Shown here one piece after another: positions 1 through 8,900 of a stretch of DNA of 64,000 bases (positions are counted from its first letter, which is position 1; each line of letters begins with the position of its first letter). The DNA lies in assembly GCA_965202735.1 (NCBI GenBank), contig OZ241844.1, positions 868,001 through 932,000 of the forward strand, written 5' to 3'. This DNA comes from HK1 sp965202735 (GTDB lineage Bacteria; Pseudomonadota; Gammaproteobacteria; HK1). The notes under the pieces were generated by a model that was not told the DNA's origin, searched no databases, and saw only the letters and a list, made by a program, of their open reading frames with translations. The translations under genes and the position numbers were made by a program.

Positions 1-426
1 TGGTGCCGGCGTGAGGTGATCGAGGCAAAGCGTCGCCTGGTGCCGATGGTCGTCGTCGATTGTGTGCGAGATATCGACCCGCGTGGAATGGCCTACCTCG
101 GCAACGTGCCGGTCGTCCGCATGGAGCCCGACCGGACGGACAGGATTGCCACCGTTGCGGGCTGCCTCCTGGATGAGGTCTTCCGCACATGGCTGTGGCT
201 CTGTCGAGTGGGGCACCATCTGACGGATTCGCCAGGGGTCGTGTTCACGGCACGCCCCCCCGAGCTGATCGCCTTGGCGGCGTTGCCTCCGAATGACAGA
301 GGGTCGGTTCCGACAATCGTCTATCCTGAACCATTGCTGAGCGCCGACGAAGAAAGGCTGTTCGGGGAGATCGCGCCGGGAGTCCGCGTGCAGACGTTGA
401 CAGACTGGCTGGAGGAACGCCCATGA
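1..426 (+). CDS. TIR-domain protein, C-terminal part (cut by window edge)
   Basis: The frame is open to the left edge, so the gene begins upstream; the GTG at 16 is probably internal. The first visible residues read WCRREV followed by EAKRR and a hydrophobic MVVVDC strand. This is typical of the alphaD/betaD region of bacterial TIR domains (serine-Trp-Cys-Arg-Glu type), and PRGMAYLGNVPVVR follows. Bacterial TIR domains usually cleave NAD+ or make cyclic ADP-ribose-type signals in phage defence. The catalytic Glu region would lie at or before the edge and cannot be judged. The stop codon overlaps the start of the next gene, so the two are probably co-translated with the SLOG and TIR-like genes downstream. 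Confidence 0.72.
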   Translation, partial: WCRREVIEAKRRLVPMVVVDCVRDIDPRGMAYLGNVPVVRMEPDRTDRIATVAGCLLDEVFRTWLWLCRVGHHLTDSPGVVFTARPPELIALAALPPNDRGSVPTIVYPEPLLSADEERLFGEIAPGVRVQTLTDWLEERP

Positions 427-1262
427 CCACACACGACACCGAGAGATTGGCCGCTGTTGGCGTCTCGGTTTCGGAGAGCCCGGACTTGTGCTCCTTGGGG
501 CTGAGCGACGGGCACCTGCATGACGCAATGGCCGAGATCGCCCTCCAAGTGCTCGCGTCGGGAAGGAGTCTGGCCTACGGAGGGGACCTGCGGAAACACG
601 GATTCACGGAGCTTCTGGCCGAGCTGGTGGGACGGTATCGGAACCATCCCCGGCACGGCGGGACCATCGTCGTAACCGACTATCTGGCCTGGCCGGTGCA
701 TATCCGGATGACGTCGGACGAGATCGCCGCATTCTCCACCGAACACGAGCCCGGCACCCGTCTCGTCTTCCTTGCGCTGGACGGTACGCGCCTCGCACGA
801 GAGCAACGGCTGATGCTGCGTGCGCATGAGCCGGACGAAGAGGAATGGACGGAAGGGCTGACGGCGATGCGAACCGCCATGCGCGGGGACATTCGGGCGC
901 GGATCGTGCTTGGCGGCAGGGTCGAGGGCTACAAGGGGGCAATGCCCGGTATTGCCGAGGAGGCATGCCTCTCTCTGGAAGCAGGCCAGCCCGTGTTCCT
1001 CGCAGGCGGGTTCGGCGGGTGCACACGCGACATCGCGGAGACGGTCGGCCTCGCCGAGCGCTGGGCCGGTTCGCGTGATGGATGGGCCGGCCGGGAGCGC
1101 TTCCACAAGTACTCGCCGGACGACCTGCACAATGGTCTTTCCCGCAAGGAGAACGCCATCCTGGCCCGTACGCCGCATATCCAGGAAGCAATCACCCTTG
1201 TCTCGCGGGGGCTGCGCCGAATCCTCGGAAGTGGAGAATCTGATGCACAAGGTATTCATTAG
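423..1262 (+). CDS. SLOG-domain protein, putative nucleotide-signal sensor
   Basis: This is a 279-residue protein starting with ATG at 423, inside the end of the upstream TIR gene. Two glycine-rich segments are visible: GGDLRKHGFT near residue 58, and a C-terminal GGRVEGYKG...PGIAEEA...GQPVFLAGGFGG block near residues 165-205. Together these are the hallmarks of the SLOG Rossmannoid superfamily, which binds nucleotide-derived ligands; the ThsA effector of Thoeris uses a SLOG domain to sense the TIR product. No catalytic effector domain such as SIR2 is fused here. Placed between two TIR-type genes, it is most likely the sensor or regulatory arm of a TIR defence operon. That role is inferred from context; the fold call rests on the motifs. 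Confidence 0.7.
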   Translation: MTTHDTERLAAVGVSVSESPDLCSLGLSDGHLHDAMAEIALQVLASGRSLAYGGDLRKHGFTELLAELVGRYRNHPRHGGTIVVTDYLAWPVHIRMTSDEIAAFSTEHEPGTRLVFLALDGTRLAREQRLMLRAHEPDEEEWTEGLTAMRTAMRGDIRARIVLGGRVEGYKGAMPGIAEEACLSLEAGQPVFLAGGFGGCTRDIAETVGLAERWAGSRDGWAGRERFHKYSPDDLHNGLSRKENAILARTPHIQEAITLVSRGLRRILGSGESDAQGIH

Positions 1263-1842
1263 CTATCATCACCGGAACGACCAGTGGTACAAGGAGCGGC
1301 TGGTCGAATTCGGCAAGAATTACTCGATTTTCATGGATCGATCCGTCGACACCGGCGACATCCCGGACAACTGGACCGATGAGCAGATCCGTCGTGCCAT
1401 AAGAGACCGGTATCTCAGGGACTCGACGGTGACCATCGTGCTGGTCGGCAGTGAGACCAGACGTCGAAAACATATCGATTGGGAGATTTACTCGAGCATG
1501 TACGACGGCTCGGTGAACAAGAGATCAGGGATGGTTGTCGTCAACCTCCCGGGAACCTCCGACTACTTCAACGCCCCCCATGGTGATGAAGAGAAGAGGT
1601 TGCTATATCCGGAGATTAAGTTATGGGTACACGTCAAGGAACGGACGGAATACGAGCGCCGATATCCGTACATGCCTGATCGGATCATCGACAACTTAAT
1701 GCACCCGGACGTCAGGATTTCAATCGCTCCATGGGACAGAATGAACGAAAGGACACTCAGATTTCTGATCGATGCCGCCTTTAGTAGCCGCGCCAACTGC
1801 AAATACGACTTGCACAGATCCATGAGGCGGGCAAATTCGTGA
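1243..1842 (+). CDS. ThsB/MTH538-type TIR-like protein
   Basis: The start chosen is ATG 1243, which overlaps the SLOG gene by 20 bases and gives 199 residues. The N-terminus KVFISYHHRNDQWYKERL is the betaA strand and loop of the TIR-like MTH538/DUF1863 family, to which Thoeris ThsB belongs. DSTVTIVLVGSETRRRKHIDWEI near residues 65-87 is the betaD region with the conserved RKHIDWEI-type helix. Base composition is noticeably more AT-rich than in its neighbours, which suggests separate acquisition. It probably senses infection and makes a nucleotide signal for a partner. Unlike canonical Thoeris, no SIR2-SLOG ThsA is present in the visible sequence. Confidence 0.78.
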   Translation: MHKVFISYHHRNDQWYKERLVEFGKNYSIFMDRSVDTGDIPDNWTDEQIRRAIRDRYLRDSTVTIVLVGSETRRRKHIDWEIYSSMYDGSVNKRSGMVVVNLPGTSDYFNAPHGDEEKRLLYPEIKLWVHVKERTEYERRYPYMPDRIIDNLMHPDVRISIAPWDRMNERTLRFLIDAAFSSRANCKYDLHRSMRRANS

Positions 1843-2027
1843 GCGGTCGTAGTCGTACCGAATCGACTAATGAAGCGCTGCAATCTCACTACGCATGAGC
1901 AGTCCCGCGATCTGGCCGGGCGGAACCTGTCAACGAGTCAACATCGAGACAGCGGCGGTCGGCTTTGTCTGGATAATCTGCAGTGTGGTGGCTGCGCCGG
2001 GCGGCTGGCGCAGGATCGGAGACAGAG

Positions 2028-2323
2028 ATGAGCGAAACTTTCACCCGGTGGGACGCAGCGGAGCACCTGCGGACGCCGGAAGACGCGCGGCTCTATCTGC
2101 AGGCGTGCGCGTAGGAGGACCCGGGCGATGGCAGCCTGATCCGCGCTGTGCTGAACGACATCGCCCGGTCGGAGAACATGAGCCGGCTGGCGCGCGAGAC
2201 AGGATGATCCGCGAGAGACTCTACAGGCTCTACAAGGCGTTGTCGGAGAACGGCAATCCCAGCTTTGCAACAGTGATGCGGATCACCCGGGTGTTGGGAA
2301 TGCATGTGCGGATTACCGCGTAG
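2028..2323 (+). pseudogene. HI1420-family addiction-module antidote, disrupted
   Basis: From ATG 2028 the frame reads SETFTRWDAAEHLRTPEDARLYLQAC, then an in-frame TAG at 2112. It continues as EDPGDGSLIR...LNDIARSENMSRLARETG and then loses frame. The tail KALSENGNPSFATVMRITRVLGMHVRITA is recovered two frames over and stops at 2323. This is the complete layout of the HI1420-type helix-turn-helix antitoxin, about 98 residues when intact, so one nonsense and one frameshift mutation have inactivated it. Its usual RelE/HigB-like toxin would lie just upstream (1843-2027), but only unrecognisable sequence is there. It is a relic of a toxin-antitoxin pair inside the defence island. Confidence 0.82.
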
Positions 2324-2360
2324 CAACGTGGCGTCAACGGTGACGGAAGGGATCGAGACG

Positions 2361-2513
2361 ATGGGCTACGAAGAGACGGCGTACTGGCTCGGCATGGCCA
2401 TGCACCGCAAGCATCCTCCGTCGGATGCTGACGGCGTTGCGGTGCCTGCTGACGGAGCCGAAACGGTAGCGGAGTCCGGAGTCGCCGGCGCGATGATGGA
2501 GATCGCGGAATGA
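2361..2513 (+). CDS. Small hypothetical protein coupled to DUF262 gene
   Basis: This is a 50-residue frame starting ATG 2361 (MGYEETAYWLGMAMHRKHP) whose TGA overlaps the ATG of the DUF262 gene in an ATGA arrangement. An upstream GGAAGG lies about 10 bases before the start. The C-terminal half is Ala/Val/Asp-rich and looks low in complexity. I do not recognise a family. It could be a small partner or merely a leader that couples translation of the next gene; coding status is uncertain. Confidence 0.4.
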   Translation: MGYEETAYWLGMAMHRKHPPSDADGVAVPADGAETVAESGVAGAMMEIAE

Positions 2514-3619
2514 GCACGGAATCGACCGAGCAGTCCGCAAAGTTCGAGGAACCGGAAGGCGCGGGGAAGGAAAGCGCATCCTGGGGCGACTATCCCCTCG
2601 ATGAAATGCTGATACGAAACGATCACCGAACCGTCTGCGACGTGCTGCGTCGCATCGATCAACGCCGCTACGTGATGAATCCCGACTTTCAGCGCGATTT
2701 CCTCTGGCACGAAGACAAACAGAGCAAGCTGATCGAGTCGGTCATCATGCGCATTCCGCTACCGGTCTTCTACATGGCGGAGAACGCCGAGGGCCGGATG
2801 GTGGTGGTGGATGGCCTGCAGCGCCTGTCCACGTTCAAGCGCTTCGTCGGTGGCGAGCTCAGACTCCGACTGCCGGATCGTCCCGAGCTTGATGGCAAGC
2901 GGTTTGCCGACTTGCCACCCAAGTTTCAGAACCGCGTAGAGGACTGCAACCTGATCTTCTACATCATTGACTCGAAAACACCCGAGCAAGCGCGGCTCGA
3001 CATCTTCGAGCGCGTCAACGGCGGTCAACAGTTGACACGGCAGCAAATGCGCAACTGCCTCTACATGGGAAAGGCAACGCAATTCCTCAAGGACGAGGCG
3101 CAAACCGAAATATTCCGCAAGGCTACGGGGGACAGTCTGAATCCCTGGACTATGCGGGATCGCGAGCTCGTCAACCGCTTCTGCGCATTTCAGATATTGG
3201 GTGCTGGCGCATACCAGCGCGACGACATGGACGACTTCCTCGCCCGCTCCCTTGTTCGCATGAACGAGATGAGCGACACGGAGCTGTCGGATCTTTCCGG
3301 GATGCTCCGTCATGGCCTCGCCAACAATTACCTGCTCTTCAAACGTCACGCCTTTCGCAAGCATGAGTCCGACCAGGAAAAGAGAGGCGTGCTCAACGCG
3401 TCCCTTTGGGATGTGATGTCCACCGGGCTCTCGCACTACTCGACGCCGCAGATCGAAGCACAAGCGGAATCACTCCGCGAGGCCGTGTACTACCTGTTGT
3501 GGGACGAGGCGTTCGACACCGCCATCACCCATGGTCCGAACGATCCCCGCAAGGTGAAGACGCGATTCGACATGGTCCGGAAGATGCTACAGGAGACCCT
3601 CGGTGATCACGCGCATTGA
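2510..3619 (+). CDS. DUF262 (ParB-fold/GmrS-like) protein
   Basis: This 369-residue protein carries the DUF262 core: YVMNPDFQRDFLWHEDKQSKLIES near residues 54-78, IPLPVFYMAE, and VVVDGLQRLSTF near residues 98-109. In the family the DGQQR/DGLQR-type motif forms a nucleotide-binding or nuclease-type active site, as in the GmrSD restriction enzymes. The C-terminal half is alpha-helical (NCLYMGKATQFLKD...). Proteins like this typically occur with a RecF-like ATPase, and the remains of one overlap its 3' end at 3603. It probably belongs to a restriction-type defence module whose partner has been lost. Confidence 0.85.
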   Translation: MSTESTEQSAKFEEPEGAGKESASWGDYPLDEMLIRNDHRTVCDVLRRIDQRRYVMNPDFQRDFLWHEDKQSKLIESVIMRIPLPVFYMAENAEGRMVVVDGLQRLSTFKRFVGGELRLRLPDRPELDGKRFADLPPKFQNRVEDCNLIFYIIDSKTPEQARLDIFERVNGGQQLTRQQMRNCLYMGKATQFLKDEAQTEIFRKATGDSLNPWTMRDRELVNRFCAFQILGAGAYQRDDMDDFLARSLVRMNEMSDTELSDLSGMLRHGLANNYLLFKRHAFRKHESDQEKRGVLNASLWDVMSTGLSHYSTPQIEAQAESLREAVYYLLWDEAFDTAITHGPNDPRKVKTRFDMVRKMLQETLGDHAH

Positions 3620-3866
3620 CCTGCGGCGCTTCAAATGCTTCGAGACGCTCAGACTGCCGTTGCATCGACTCACGTTTCTGTCGGGCCTCAACACCTCCGG
3701 CAAGCGGCAAGTCGTCGGTGGAGCTCCGGACGGCGAGCCTGATCTGACGATTCTCGATCCTGGCCACGGCGGGAGCATCGTGTGGTCTGGTGGCTCCCGA
3801 TGGCTGGAAGGGCGTTGCATCGAAGGAGCCCGCGAAGGGCGCCGACCGCGCTGCGGATTCTGTTGA
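3603..3866 (+). pseudogene. Decapitated AAA/RecF-like ATPase fragment
   Basis: The first 37 residues (ITRIDLRRFKCFETLRLPLHRLTFLSGLNTSGK) are a clear RecF/SMC-like ATPase N-terminus. The Walker A then breaks off: the Ser/Thr after GK is replaced by RQ, and the rest (VVGGAPDGEPDLTILDPGHGG) is not ATPase sequence. The frame ends at 3866, far short of the 350 or more residues expected. The GTG start overlaps the end of the DUF262 gene, the usual coupling for such two-gene modules. A deletion probably removed the remainder before or when the PtuA-like gene joined. Confidence 0.7.
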
Positions 3867-3894
3867 CGGTGCACAAGACGACGGGGCGGCGATC

Positions 3895-5178
3895 ATGAAG
3901 TGGAGGCTGGAGCGTGTGGAGATCGAGAACTATCGCGGGATCGAGAAGCTCGATCTGCCGCTGGATCCCGGCTTGACGGTACTTCACGGGGACAATGCGC
4001 ATGGCAAGACCAGCGTCCTGAGCGCGATCGCAACGGGTCTCGGGAGCATTCCCATGCTCTTGCCCGATGTGTCGGGCACTGGTTTTCGCAAGACCGACGG
4101 TCACGACCCGTGGCGGGTAGTGCGGGTCGGACTGACGACCATCGGAGGGGTGGCGTGGGATCGGCGCATGCGCGGACCGCGGCGAACAATATCCGGACGA
4201 CGGGACTTGTGGGACGCAGTGGATGCCATCGTAGGGGCGGACCGGGAAGGCGGGGAGCCTGTCGACCTGCCTGTCGTGGCTTTTTACGACACCGATCGGG
4301 CGGTGTTCGACCAGCCGCAACGCCGGAGAGGGTTCAAGGTCGAGTTTCCGCGCTACGCGGCATTGCAAGGCGCACTGGCCGCTCGCACCGAATTTCGGGA
4401 CTTCTTCAAGTGGTTCCATGCCAAGGAATACGAGGAGCTGAGGGAGCAAAAGGAACGCCGGGACTTCAGCCACCGGCTCAGCGACTTGGAGGCTGCGCGC
4501 CGGGCCATCGAGATCATGGTCCCCGGAGCATCCAGTCCCCGGATCGAGCTCCGTCCGCTCCGCTTCGTCGTCTCCTTCAAGCCGGACGACGACAGAACGG
4601 AAGCGCTTTCGATCGATCAGTTGAGCGGCGGTTACCGGATCATGCTCGCGCTGGCGGCCGACCTCGCGCGCCGGATGGCTCAGGGGAATCCCCATCTCGA
4701 CGATCCCCTCCAATCGGAAGCGGTGGTGCTGATCGACGAGATCGAGCTGCACCTGCACCCATCGTGGCAGCAACGGGTTCTCGCCGATCTCGGGAGGACC
4801 TTTCCCAATACCCAGTTCATCGTCTCCACCCACAGCCCGCAGGTTCTGACGACCGTCAAGCCGCAACATATCGTGGAGCTTCGGCGGGAGCGGGGCGGAA
4901 TCGTGGCCGAGCAAGCCTCCGCCCCGACCTATGGCGCGGAGGCCGGCGATGTGCTCGCGACCGTGATGGGAGTGGATGAGCGGCCGGGCGGCAACGCGTT
5001 CGCAAAGAAGCTGGCGCGTTATACGGATCTTGTCGCGAACGGCAAGGGCGAGTCCCCAGCGGCCGTCCGCTTGCGGCGAGCCCTGGACGAGCTGTCACCG
5101 CGCGACCCCGCACTCGACCGGGCCGACATCGAGATCAGGCGGCACAAGCTGCTCAAGCGCATGGGCAAGTCCCGGTGA
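3895..5178 (+). CDS. Septu PtuA-like ABC-type ATPase
   Basis: ATG 3895 gives 427 residues beginning MKWRLERVEIENYRGIEKL. Walker A GDNAHGKT is at residues 32-39, an LSGGY signature near residue 243, a Walker B VVLIDEIELHLHPSWQ near residues 278-292 and an H-loop STHSPQVLT near 322. This complete ABC/RecF-like ATPase overlaps (GTGA) a TIGR02646-type HNH gene, the PtuA-PtuB layout of Septu. In Septu the ATPase assembles with the HNH nuclease and controls it during phage infection. A longer frame exists upstream, but it lacks similarity and runs over the preceding fragment. Confidence 0.85.
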   Translation: MKWRLERVEIENYRGIEKLDLPLDPGLTVLHGDNAHGKTSVLSAIATGLGSIPMLLPDVSGTGFRKTDGHDPWRVVRVGLTTIGGVAWDRRMRGPRRTISGRRDLWDAVDAIVGADREGGEPVDLPVVAFYDTDRAVFDQPQRRRGFKVEFPRYAALQGALAARTEFRDFFKWFHAKEYEELREQKERRDFSHRLSDLEAARRAIEIMVPGASSPRIELRPLRFVVSFKPDDDRTEALSIDQLSGGYRIMLALAADLARRMAQGNPHLDDPLQSEAVVLIDEIELHLHPSWQQRVLADLGRTFPNTQFIVSTHSPQVLTTVKPQHIVELRRERGGIVAEQASAPTYGAEAGDVLATVMGVDERPGGNAFAKKLARYTDLVANGKGESPAAVRLRRALDELSPRDPALDRADIEIRRHKLLKRMGKSR

Positions 5179-5924
5179 AGCGTATCCGGGCGCTGGACGG
5201 GCCGACCCCCGGTCTCGTCGACTATCTGGATTGCGACGGCGAGCACGCGAGCTGGGATGGATTCCGCAGCCACCAGGCGGGCGCGGCCTATCGTGAAACC
5301 ATCGAGACTCTTTGTTCCATCCAGCACGGGCTGTGCGGATACTGCGAGATCGACATCGCCGAGCACGACAGGCAGGTCGAGCATGTCATTCCTCAGAGCG
5401 ATCCCCATCGGGGCGCGGCGCAAGCTCTTGATCAAGGCAACATGATTGCCTGTTGCAAGGGAGGCACTCTGCTGACCGACGACGAGACGCGGCGGCTCGA
5501 TCCGGTCGGACGCAATCGCAGTTGCGGAGAAGCCAAGGGCGAGCGGGTGGACGCGGATTTTGTTGACCCAAGGATATTGCCCGCGCTGCCGTCCCTGATT
5601 CGGGTACGTTTCGACGGCGAGATCGCGGCGGATGAGGCGGCATGTGCGAACGCTGCCATTGATGCCGGCAGGGTGGACAGGACCATCGCCATCCTGGGCT
5701 TGAACGTCGAACGCTTGCGGCTCGCTCGGGAGAAACGCTGGCGTGCTCTCAGCGATGGTTGGAGGGAATACCTCGGCGACCCTCGAGTGATGCAGGAAGC
5801 CGCTCGCATGGAGCTCTCGCCGGGGGAGGACAACCGCTTGCCGAGGTTCTTTACGACAAGCCGTTCGTACTTCGGCCCGGTGGCGGAGGAGACTCTGGCG
5901 GAAACGCCTCAGGCATGGATATGA
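5175..5924 (+). CDS. Septu PtuB-like HNH endonuclease
   Basis: The GTG start at 5175 overlaps the PtuA stop and gives 249 residues. The N-terminal third has the HNH core: LCGYCEIDI near residue 51, VEHVIPQS near residue 71, then ALDQGNMIACC in place of the usual W-NL-CC. This matches the TIGR02646 family (retron-Ec78/Septu PtuB). The DH-type His of VEH is present, as are the paired Cys of CGYC and CC that hold the structural zinc. It should be the nuclease arm of the two-gene system with the upstream ATPase. No reverse transcriptase or retron RNA was seen, so Septu is preferred over a retron. Confidence 0.83.
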   Translation: MKRIRALDGPTPGLVDYLDCDGEHASWDGFRSHQAGAAYRETIETLCSIQHGLCGYCEIDIAEHDRQVEHVIPQSDPHRGAAQALDQGNMIACCKGGTLLTDDETRRLDPVGRNRSCGEAKGERVDADFVDPRILPALPSLIRVRFDGEIAADEAACANAAIDAGRVDRTIAILGLNVERLRLAREKRWRALSDGWREYLGDPRVMQEAARMELSPGEDNRLPRFFTTSRSYFGPVAEETLAETPQAWI

Positions 5925-5928
5925 GCCG

Positions 5929-8900
5929 ATGCCCGATATCCGCCTGATCGAGCGCTGGCTGCCGATTGCGGCGCTGGGCATCGAGAGCACGCGCGAGCGG
6001 ACGCCGATGACGCCGTTCCCCGCTCCAAACCGTCTGCACGTCTGGTGGGCGCGGCGGCCGCTGGTGGCGTCACGGGCCGCCGTTCTGGCCTCGCTGCTGC
6101 CGGCGGACGCGGACCGCGAGAAGTTCCTGCATGTGCTGGGGATTCATGGGGACCCCGTTGCCACGCGCAGAAGGATCAATGCTGCGCGGCAGCGAGGCGA
6201 GCGGTTTGAAGGCCAAGCGTACAGCTATGCGCGTGCGTTCAGCTACGTTCCCGATGAGAACGATGTTGAGTGGATGACAGCCGCTCTTGGGAAGCCGCTG
6301 GAGAACTTCGCGGTGCTCGACCCGACCGCTGGCGGAGGGAGCATTCCGTTCGAGGCGACGCGTCTTGGCGTCACTGCGGCCGCGAACGACTTGAATCCGG
6401 TCGCTGCCCTGATCATGCGGGCAACGGTGGAGTGGCCATCGCGATACGGCGATGACCTCAGGTCCGAATTCGCGGAGCTGTCGAGACGGTTGGTTCTCAA
6501 GAGGGAGGAACGACTCGCGCCGTATTTTCCGGATGAGCCTGAAGCGGATGCCATATCGACCAATTTCCTCTGGGCACGCACGATCACCTGCCCCTACTGC
6601 TCGGGTCTGGTTCCGCTGTCTCCCAACTGGCGTATGGCGACCGGCGGGACCGGGGTCCGGCTGAAGCCGGAACTCGCCGCCGGGCCGGGCTCCGAAGGGC
6701 GGGTCTGTGCGTTCGAGATCGTGGGGGACGCGCGGGAGCAGTCGGCGGGCACGGTGTCGCACGGCGATGGCGTCTGCCCGTATCCGGACTGCGGGCGCGT
6801 CGTCGACGGCGACGAGATCAAGCGTCAGGCCCGGGCCGGCCGGATGGGCGAGCAGCTTTATGCCGTCGTGTACAAGAAGCGTGTGCCGGGCAGGGTTCTG
6901 AAGTCCGGCAAGCGGGGAAAGGACCGGTGGGTTCGCGGCTATCGCGCGCCGGCGCCCGAGGACGACAACAGCACGGTCATCGCGGCGCGGCTCGCCGAGA
7001 AGCTTCCCGAGTGGGAGGCGCTCGACATGGTGCCGAACGAGCGATTCCCCGAGGTCAGCAACGACGACCGCCCCATACAGTACGGGATGCCGTTGTGGCG
7101 CGACCTGTTCTCGCCGCGCCAGCTTCTCTGCCACGGCACGGGCGTCGAGGTCTTCCGGGAGATGCTGGAGGCCGACCGGCGGGATGGCAGGCTGACCGAT
7201 GTCCGCCGGGCGGCGTATGGGTATCTGGCGCTCTCGCTCGACAAGCTCCTGAACTACAACGCCCGGATGACCCGCTGGCACGCCAACCGGGAGGTGTTGC
7301 TCGGAGCATTCGACCGCCACGACTTCTCGTTCAAGTGGTCCTATGCCGAAATGGCGCCCCTCGTCGCCGGCGTCGGCTACGACTGGGCCATACGCCAGAC
7401 CGCCAAGTGCATCGACGAGCTCGTGGCGCTGGTGCGTCCCGACGCGAATCGCGACGACAACGATCTCTTCGCCAGGGCCGGGGCCAACGCCGGGGCCGAC
7501 GCCAGGGCCAGGGCGGACGCCGGCACCAGCGCCAAGGCAGCCGAATACACGCCGCCTCCAGTCACCATCTCCTGCAAGTCCGGCGACAGCCTCGACCACA
7601 TCGAAGACGCGAGCATCGACGCGGTGGTCATGGACCCGCCCTACTACGACAACGTCATGTACGCCGAGCTCTCGGACTTCTTCTACGTCTGGCTCAAGCG
7701 CACCGCCGGCCATGTCTTCCCCGAGCTCTTCCGGCGGAACCTGACCGACAAGGAGAGCGAGGCGGTCGCGAACCCGGCGCGGTTCCGGGGCGAGAAGGGC
7801 GCAAGGGCGCTGGCGGGCCGCGACTACCAGGAGCGCATGGGCTCGATCTTCGCGGAGTGCCGCCGGGTCCTGAAGCCGGACGGCATCCTGACGCTCATGT
7901 TCACGCACAAGGCGACCGGCGCCTGGGATGCGCTCACCAAGGGCCTGATGGAGGCGGGATTCGCCATCACCGCGTCGTGGCCGGTCAACACCGAAGCCGA
8001 GGGCAGCCTCCACATCCGGGACAAGGCGGCGGCCAACAGCACGGTCTTCCTGGTCTGCCGCCCGCGCGCCCCCCGCATCGACGCGGAGCGGGGCCTCTAC
8101 TGGGAAGATGTGGAGCCCGAGGTGGCGAAGGCCGTCCGCCGGCGGATCGGGGCGTTCCAGGAGGCGGGGATCGCCGGGGTCGACCTCTGGCTGGCCTGCT
8201 TCGGGCCGGCGCTGGAGGAGTTCTCCCGCCACTGGCCGCTGAAGCGCGGCACGCCGCGCGAGAGGCCGGACGAACGCCGCAGGCGGCGGCAGCAGGCGCT
8301 GTTCGAGGACCCCTGGGACCCCTACGCGGCGACCCCGGAGGACGCGCTCGACGCCGCGCGTCGCGAGGTCAAGCGCTGGCGCCTGGAGCAGTTGACGCAC
8401 CGCAAGGCCGAGACCGACCTGGACCCGCCCACCGCCTTCTTCGTGCTGGTCTGGGACGCCTTCCGGGCGCCGGTCGCTCCCTACGACGAGGCGTTGCGGC
8501 TGGCCCGCGCGGTGGGCGCCGACCTCGACCGCGACATCGTGGGCCGGATGGCCGGCAAGAAGGGCAGCGACATCGTCCTGTGGGACAGCGCGCGCCGGGC
8601 GGCCAAGGGAGCGCTCGGGCCGGCCGACGGCTCGCGCGGGATGATCGACGCCATCCACCACGGCGCCAATCGGGCCCGCATGCGCTCGCTGGACGCCGCC
8701 CGGGAGCTGCTCGCGGACGCAGGGGTGGACCGGAATCCCCGCTTCTTCGCGGCCCTGGAGGCGGTGCTCGAGGTGCTGCCGGTTTCCAGGACGTTCACCG
8801 GCATCGACCTCGAAGGCGACGCCGCGGCGTCGGGCAGCGACTTCGAGGCGCTCTACAACCTGACCCGCCTCGCCTACGGCGAGCACGTCGACGAGCCGGA

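Noticed and set aside
1843..2027. Possible toxin gene upstream of the broken antitoxin
   Set aside because: No RelE/HigB-like pattern could be read in any frame; at best a decayed tail.
3895..5924. Retron (Ec78-like) instead of Septu
   Set aside because: The ATPase and HNH pair also occurs with retrons, but no reverse transcriptase or msr/msd-like sequence is present nearby.
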